Assembly (NCBI GenBank): GCA_023431245.1
Contig: JAEYXO010000221.1
Coordinates: 1 to 7,272 of the forward strand
DNA length: 7,272 nucleotides
Direction of reading: 5' to 3'
DNA from: Pseudomonadota bacterium
GTDB lineage: Bacteria; Pseudomonadota; Gammaproteobacteria; Burkholderiales; SG8-41
In this document: positions 4,502 through 7,272 of the stretch, piece after piece
Layout of the letters: every line of letters begins with the position of its first letter
How positions within the stretch are numbered: the stretch's first letter is position 1
Notes under the pieces: generated by a model
Databases searched by the model: none
What the model was told of the DNA's origin: nothing
What the model saw: only the letters and a program-made list of their open reading frames with translations
Position numbers and translations under genes: made by a program

Positions 4502-5803
4502 ATGCCGTTTTCCATGGTTCCGGTGATTTCCCTGCTGCGCATAGTCGTGCTCGGCCTGCTGCTGGCGGCGGGTGCCTCCCGTGCCGCCCTGACCATCGAG
4601 ATCACCGGGGCCGGCGCCAGCCAGATTCCGGTGGCCATCGTGCCTTTCCGCGCCGAGGAGGGGCTGGCTCAGCGCCTGACGCCGGTGATCGAGGCCGACC
4701 TGGCGCGCAGCGGCCTGTTCCGCACCGTCGATCCCGGCGGCATGAACCCGGTGCCGCACGAGCCGGAGCAGGTGAATTACGCGCAGTGGCGCGCCCGCGG
4801 CGCGGATGCCGTGGTCATCGGTTCGGTGGCGAAGGCGGCGGACGGCCGCTACGACATCCGCTTCCGGGTGATGGATGTCGCGAAGCAGGCGCAGATCGCG
4901 GGCTTCGTCTATTTCGCCTCGGAAAACCAGCTGCGGCTGACGGCGCACAAGATTGCCGATGTCATTTACGAAAAACTCACCGGCGAGCCCGGTGTCTTCG
5001 CCACCCGCATCACCTATGTCGTCAAGCGCGGCGCGCGTTATGAATTGCATGTCGCCGATGCCGACGGTTTCGGCGCGCAGAGCGTATTGAGCTCCAATGA
5101 GCCGATCATCTCGCCGGCGTGGTCGCCGGACGGCACGCGGCTGGCCTACGTCTCCTTCGAACAGAAGAAGCCGGTGGTCTACGTGCAGTCGCTGCTCTCC
5201 GGCAGCCGCCAGGCGGTCGCGGCCTTCCGCGGCAGCAACAGCGCGCCGGCGTGGTCGCCCGACGGCAGAAGGCTGGCGGTGACGCTGACCCGCGACGGCA
5301 ACTCTCAGATCTACCTGATCAACGCCGACGGCACCGGCGTGCCGCAGCGCCTGACCCAGAGCTCGGCGATCGACACCGAGGCGAATTTTTCGCCCGACGG
5401 CCAGTCGATCCTGTTCACCTCCGACCGCGGCGGCGGCCCGCAGATCTACCGCATGCCTGTCGCCGGCGGCCCGGCGCAGCGGGTGACCTTCGACGGCAGC
5501 TACAACGTGTCGCCGCGGCACAGCCCCGACGGCAGGAGCTTCACTTTCATCCAGCGCAACGGCGGCCGTTTCAGTGTCGCGGTGCAGGACTTCGCGAGCC
5601 GCCAGGTGCAGGTCCTGACCGACGGCGGCGTTGACGAATCGCCGAGTTTTGCACCGAACAGCCGGATGATCCTCTATGCGAGCCGCGCGGGGGGGCGTGG
5701 TATATTGGCCGCCGTTTCCAGCGATGGTCGCGTCAAGCAGCGTTTCAGCGCGGATGCCAGTGACGTGCGTGAACCTGCATGGAGTCCCGTGGTCAACAAG
5801 TAA
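4502..5803 (+). CDS. tolB: Tol-Pal system periplasmic beta-propeller protein TolB
   Basis: TolB is the periplasmic protein that binds Pal and TolA and relays the motor's pull to the outer membrane. From the ATG at 4502 it has 433 residues (E. coli 430). A signal peptide ends in ASRA at 25-28, so the mature protein begins ALTIEIT; this N-terminal strand is the segment that signals to TolA in E. coli. An alpha/beta domain (to about 165) is followed by a six-bladed propeller. Its PD40 motifs are SPAWSPDG at 204, APAWSPDG at 248, NFSPDG at 295, SPRHSPDG at 337, a degenerate SPSFAPNS at 380 and EPAWSP at 424. Starts at 4469 (TTG overlapping the tolA stop), 4475 or 4481 are possible; 4481 would give a more positively charged signal peptide. 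The upstream ribosome site favours 4502. Confidence 0.95.
   Translation: MPFSMVPVISLLRIVVLGLLLAAGASRAALTIEITGAGASQIPVAIVPFRAEEGLAQRLTPVIEADLARSGLFRTVDPGGMNPVPHEPEQVNYAQWRARGADAVVIGSVAKAADGRYDIRFRVMDVAKQAQIAGFVYFASENQLRLTAHKIADVIYEKLTGEPGVFATRITYVVKRGARYELHVADADGFGAQSVLSSNEPIISPAWSPDGTRLAYVSFEQKKPVVYVQSLLSGSRQAVAAFRGSNSAPAWSPDGRRLAVTLTRDGNSQIYLINADGTGVPQRLTQSSAIDTEANFSPDGQSILFTSDRGGGPQIYRMPVAGGPAQRVTFDGSYNVSPRHSPDGRSFTFIQRNGGRFSVAVQDFASRQVQVLTDGGVDESPSFAPNSRMILYASRAGGRGILAAVSSDGRVKQRFSADASDVREPAWSPVVNK
5698..5706 (+). promoter_or_regulatory. Candidate internal extended -10 promoter upstream of pal
   Basis: Within the end of tolB, TGG followed by TATATT forms an extended -10 with 5 of 6 matches to TATAAT. 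Transcription would start near 5713, about 136 bases before the pal ATG. The hexamer creates an ATA isoleucine codon followed by a TTG leucine codon, choices expected to be uncommon in so GC-rich a genome. No -35 box is seen at standard spacing. Abundant Pal relative to the motor proteins would fit an internal promoter, but this is inference. Confidence 0.3.
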
Positions 5804-5835
5804 TCAACCACCCTCAGCGAAACCACATACCCGAC

Positions 5836-5841
5836 AAGGAG
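5836..5841 (+). promoter_or_regulatory. Strong Shine-Dalgarno sequence for pal
   Basis: AAGGAG sits 7 bases ahead of the pal ATG. It is the best ribosome binding site in the window, consistent with Pal being the most abundant Tol-Pal component in studied bacteria. Confidence 0.8.
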
Positions 5842-5848
5842 CTGATCC

Positions 5849-6397
5849 ATGAAACGATATCTTGCTGCAATGTCCATTGCCCTGCTGGCTGCCTGCAGCA
5901 GCACACCCACCAGCGAGCAGGAGGGCGCGGCCGTCGAAGACCGCAGCGGTGCGACCGCGTCGGCGCCGGCGTCCAAGCCGCAGACCCAGACCGGACCGGT
6001 GTCGAAGCCGCTCACCGACAAACCGCTGAGCGGCAATCCGCTGAAGGATCCGGCCAACATCCTGTCCAAGCGCAGCGTTTATTTCGAACTCGACAGCAAT
6101 GTCGTCCGCGATGAATTCAAGCCGATGGTGTCGGCGCATGCCCGCTACCTGCAGCAGAACCGCGGCCAGAAGGTCACCATCCAGGGCAATACCGACGAGC
6201 GCGGCAGCCGCGAATACAACCTCGCGCTGGGCCAGCGCCGGGCCGATGCCGTCAAGCAGATGATGACCCTGCTCGGCGCGCAGTCCGAACAGATCGAGAC
6301 CGTCAGCTTCGGCGAGGAAAAGCCGAAAGCCGCGGGCAGCGACGAGCAGAGCTGGTCCGAGAACCGCCGCGCCGACATCGTTTATCCCACTGACTGA
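5849..6397 (+). CDS. pal: Peptidoglycan-associated lipoprotein Pal
   Basis: Pal is the outer-membrane lipoprotein that anchors the membrane to peptidoglycan and is released and repositioned by TolB. The 182 residues (E. coli 173) begin with a lipoprotein signal peptide ending in the lipobox LAAC, with acylated Cys16. Ser17 follows, which fits outer-membrane sorting because there is no Asp at +2. A Ser/Thr/Pro/Gln-rich linker (17-70) is followed by the OmpA-like domain (about 75-180). The peptidoglycan-binding motif TDERGSREYNLALGQRRA (115-132) contains Asp116 and Arg131, spaced 15 apart like the diaminopimelate-binding pair Asp271 and Arg286 of OmpA-type domains. The start is fixed by AAGGAG 7 bases upstream. 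A 45-base gap separates it from tolB, and cpoB follows 3 bases after its stop. Confidence 0.98.
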   Translation: MKRYLAAMSIALLAACSSTPTSEQEGAAVEDRSGATASAPASKPQTQTGPVSKPLTDKPLSGNPLKDPANILSKRSVYFELDSNVVRDEFKPMVSAHARYLQQNRGQKVTIQGNTDERGSREYNLALGQRRADAVKQMMTLLGAQSEQIETVSFGEEKPKAAGSDEQSWSENRRADIVYPTD

Positions 6398-6400
6398 GCG

Positions 6401-7216
6401 ATGAAGCGGCTTTTCCGCATCGCGTGCTGCGCCGGCGTGCTCGGTGCCGCACTCTCCGCTTTGCCGGCGGCGGCCTTTTTCGGCGGTGACGACGTTGCCC
6501 GCAAGCAGCTTGCCGAGCAGCAGAAACGTGTCGATGAACTGCGCCAGCAGGCCGATGCGATGGCGGCGCGGCTGGCCAAGGTCGAGGAGGATGCCAAATC
6601 CCAGCCGGTGCTGGCGCTGGTTTCTGAGATCGAGAAGCTGCGCGAGGAAATCCGCAACCTCCGCGGCCAGGTCGAGGTGCTCGGCAACAGCATCGAGGGC
6701 GTGTCCAAGCGCCAGCGTGACATGTATGTCGACCTTGACCTGCGCCTGCGCCGCTTCGAGCAGCCGGGTGTGTCCGCGGCGCCGGCTCCGGCCGCGGCTG
6801 CGGGCGAGGCGGCAAAAACCGCCGGCGCAGCGCCGGTGGGCGTCGAGGAAAACGAGGCCTACGAGCGCGCCCAGGGGCAGCGCCGCGCCGGCAATTACCA
6901 GGGCGCCATTGCCGCATTCCAGGCTTTCATCGCGAAGCATCCGAAAAGCACGCTGGCGCCGCGTGCCCAGTACTGGATCGGCGATTCCTATTTCAACCTG
7001 CGCGACTTCCGCAACGCGGTTGCCAGCCAGCAGAAACTGGTGGCGGCCTATCCCGACAGCAGCTCGGTGCCCGATGCACTGCTCAACATGGCGAGTGCGC
7101 AGCTTGAATCCGGCGATGCCGGCGCCGCGCGCAAGACCATGGAAGGACTGATTGCGCGTTACCCGTCCTCCGAGGCCGCGGAAAAGGCCAAACGGCGCAT
7201 CCCCAACCTGCGCTGA
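6401..7216 (+). CDS. cpoB: Cell division coordinator CpoB (YbgF), periplasmic coiled-coil/TPR protein
   Basis: CpoB is a periplasmic protein that in E. coli coordinates Tol-driven outer-membrane constriction with PBP1B peptidoglycan synthesis at the septum. The 271 residues (E. coli 263) start with a signal peptide, probably cut after PAAA at 22-25. A coiled-coil, trimerising segment (about 32-120) follows and ends in the family-typical RQRDMYVDLDLRL at 104-116. An Ala/Pro-rich linker (122-148) precedes a C-terminal domain of about three tetratricopeptide repeats (152-271), with repeats near AYERAQGQRRAGNYQGAIAA, QYWIGDSYFNLRDFRNAV and ALLNMASAQLESGDAGAA. The ATG at 6401 lies 3 bases after the pal stop with no obvious Shine-Dalgarno sequence, suggesting coupling to pal translation. 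Confidence 0.94.
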   Translation: MKRLFRIACCAGVLGAALSALPAAAFFGGDDVARKQLAEQQKRVDELRQQADAMAARLAKVEEDAKSQPVLALVSEIEKLREEIRNLRGQVEVLGNSIEGVSKRQRDMYVDLDLRLRRFEQPGVSAAPAPAAAAGEAAKTAGAAPVGVEENEAYERAQGQRRAGNYQGAIAAFQAFIAKHPKSTLAPRAQYWIGDSYFNLRDFRNAVASQQKLVAAYPDSSSVPDALLNMASAQLESGDAGAARKTMEGLIARYPSSEAAEKAKRRIPNLR

Positions 7217-7229
7217 CCCGAACCGGATC

Positions 7230-7272
7230 ATGACCACCACCGTTGCCGACCGCTCCGCGGAATCCGCAGAAG
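7230..7272 (+). CDS. Start of a further gene, truncated by the window end; possibly queE
   Basis: An ATG 13 bases after the cpoB stop opens a frame that runs to the end of the window, encoding MTTTVADRSAESAE and the first base of another codon. The peptide itself is not diagnostic. In many beta- and gammaproteobacteria the gene after cpoB is queE (7-carboxy-7-deazaguanine synthase, queuosine pathway), sometimes with queC next, so that is the contextual guess. The ribosome site is weak. It could also be a different gene or a non-coding stretch. Confidence 0.4.
   Translation, partial: MTTTVADRSAESAE

Noticed and set aside
5111..5788. Repeated SPDG-coding DNA in tolB, including two nearly identical stretches at 5111-5134 and 5243-5266
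   Set aside because: These are the normal PD40 blades of the TolB beta-propeller, not a mobile or regulatory repeat.
5804..5848. Possible terminator between tolB and pal
   Set aside because: The 45 bases hold no stable inverted repeat followed by T residues, only the pal ribosome site.
5804..7240. 478-codon open frame on the - strand opposite pal and cpoB
   Set aside because: It is antisense to two genes with clear signal peptides, motifs and start sites. Its length is explained by scarcity of stop codons in GC-rich antisense sequence.
1..7272. An undescribed defence, mobile or biosynthetic system
   Set aside because: All complete genes belong to known ruv and tol-pal families in a familiar order, with no transposase, integrase, tRNA, CRISPR repeat or compositional sign of a transferred island apart from the short AT-rich gap.

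Overview
This is a GC-rich, tightly packed stretch of bacterial chromosome with every gene on the + strand. It carries the end of a glycosyltransferase-like gene, then ruvA-ruvB, then the complete Tol-Pal envelope cluster in its classic order: ybgC, tolQ, tolR, tolA, tolB, pal, cpoB (ybgF). The first codons of a further gene, possibly queE, follow. The organism is a Gram-negative proteobacterium. The wording of the RuvB N-terminus and the TolQ loop (FERQFWSG) resembles Betaproteobacteria most, but a gammaproteobacterium is not excluded, and this is inferred from memory of family sequences rather than from a search.

Layout. Bases 1-384 hold the C-terminal part of a GT-B fold glycosyltransferase, whose stop overlaps the ruvA start by 4 bases. 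Bases 381-2022 hold ruvA and ruvB, the Holliday-junction branch-migration motor; ruvC, often the gene just before ruvA, is not there. Bases 2023-2136 form the largest gene-free interval. Its first half is sharply AT-rich against the GC-rich surroundings and holds a tandem repeat, a small dyad and a plausible extended -10 promoter, so it is the likely control region of the tol cluster. Bases 2137-7216 hold the tol-pal genes with overlaps or very short gaps (-4, 3, 0, 29, 45 and 3 bases), consistent with one transcript. The window ends 43 bases into the next reading frame.

How they work together. TolQ, TolR and TolA form the proton-driven inner-membrane motor complex. Its force is passed through TolA across the periplasm to TolB and the outer-membrane lipoprotein Pal, which binds peptidoglycan. 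This constricts the outer membrane at division and maintains its integrity. CpoB links the machine to septal peptidoglycan synthesis, and YbgC is a thioesterase commonly encoded with the complex. RuvAB is functionally separate (recombination and repair), though the ruv-tol neighbourhood is common in proteobacteria.

I find no undescribed system here. No RNA gene, mobile element, CRISPR array or convincing terminator was seen. The observations most worth checking are the AT-rich regulatory island before ybgC, an unusual glycine beside sensor 1 of RuvB, loss of both serines of the TolA SHLS motif, and the glycosyltransferase-like gene in the place of ruvC.
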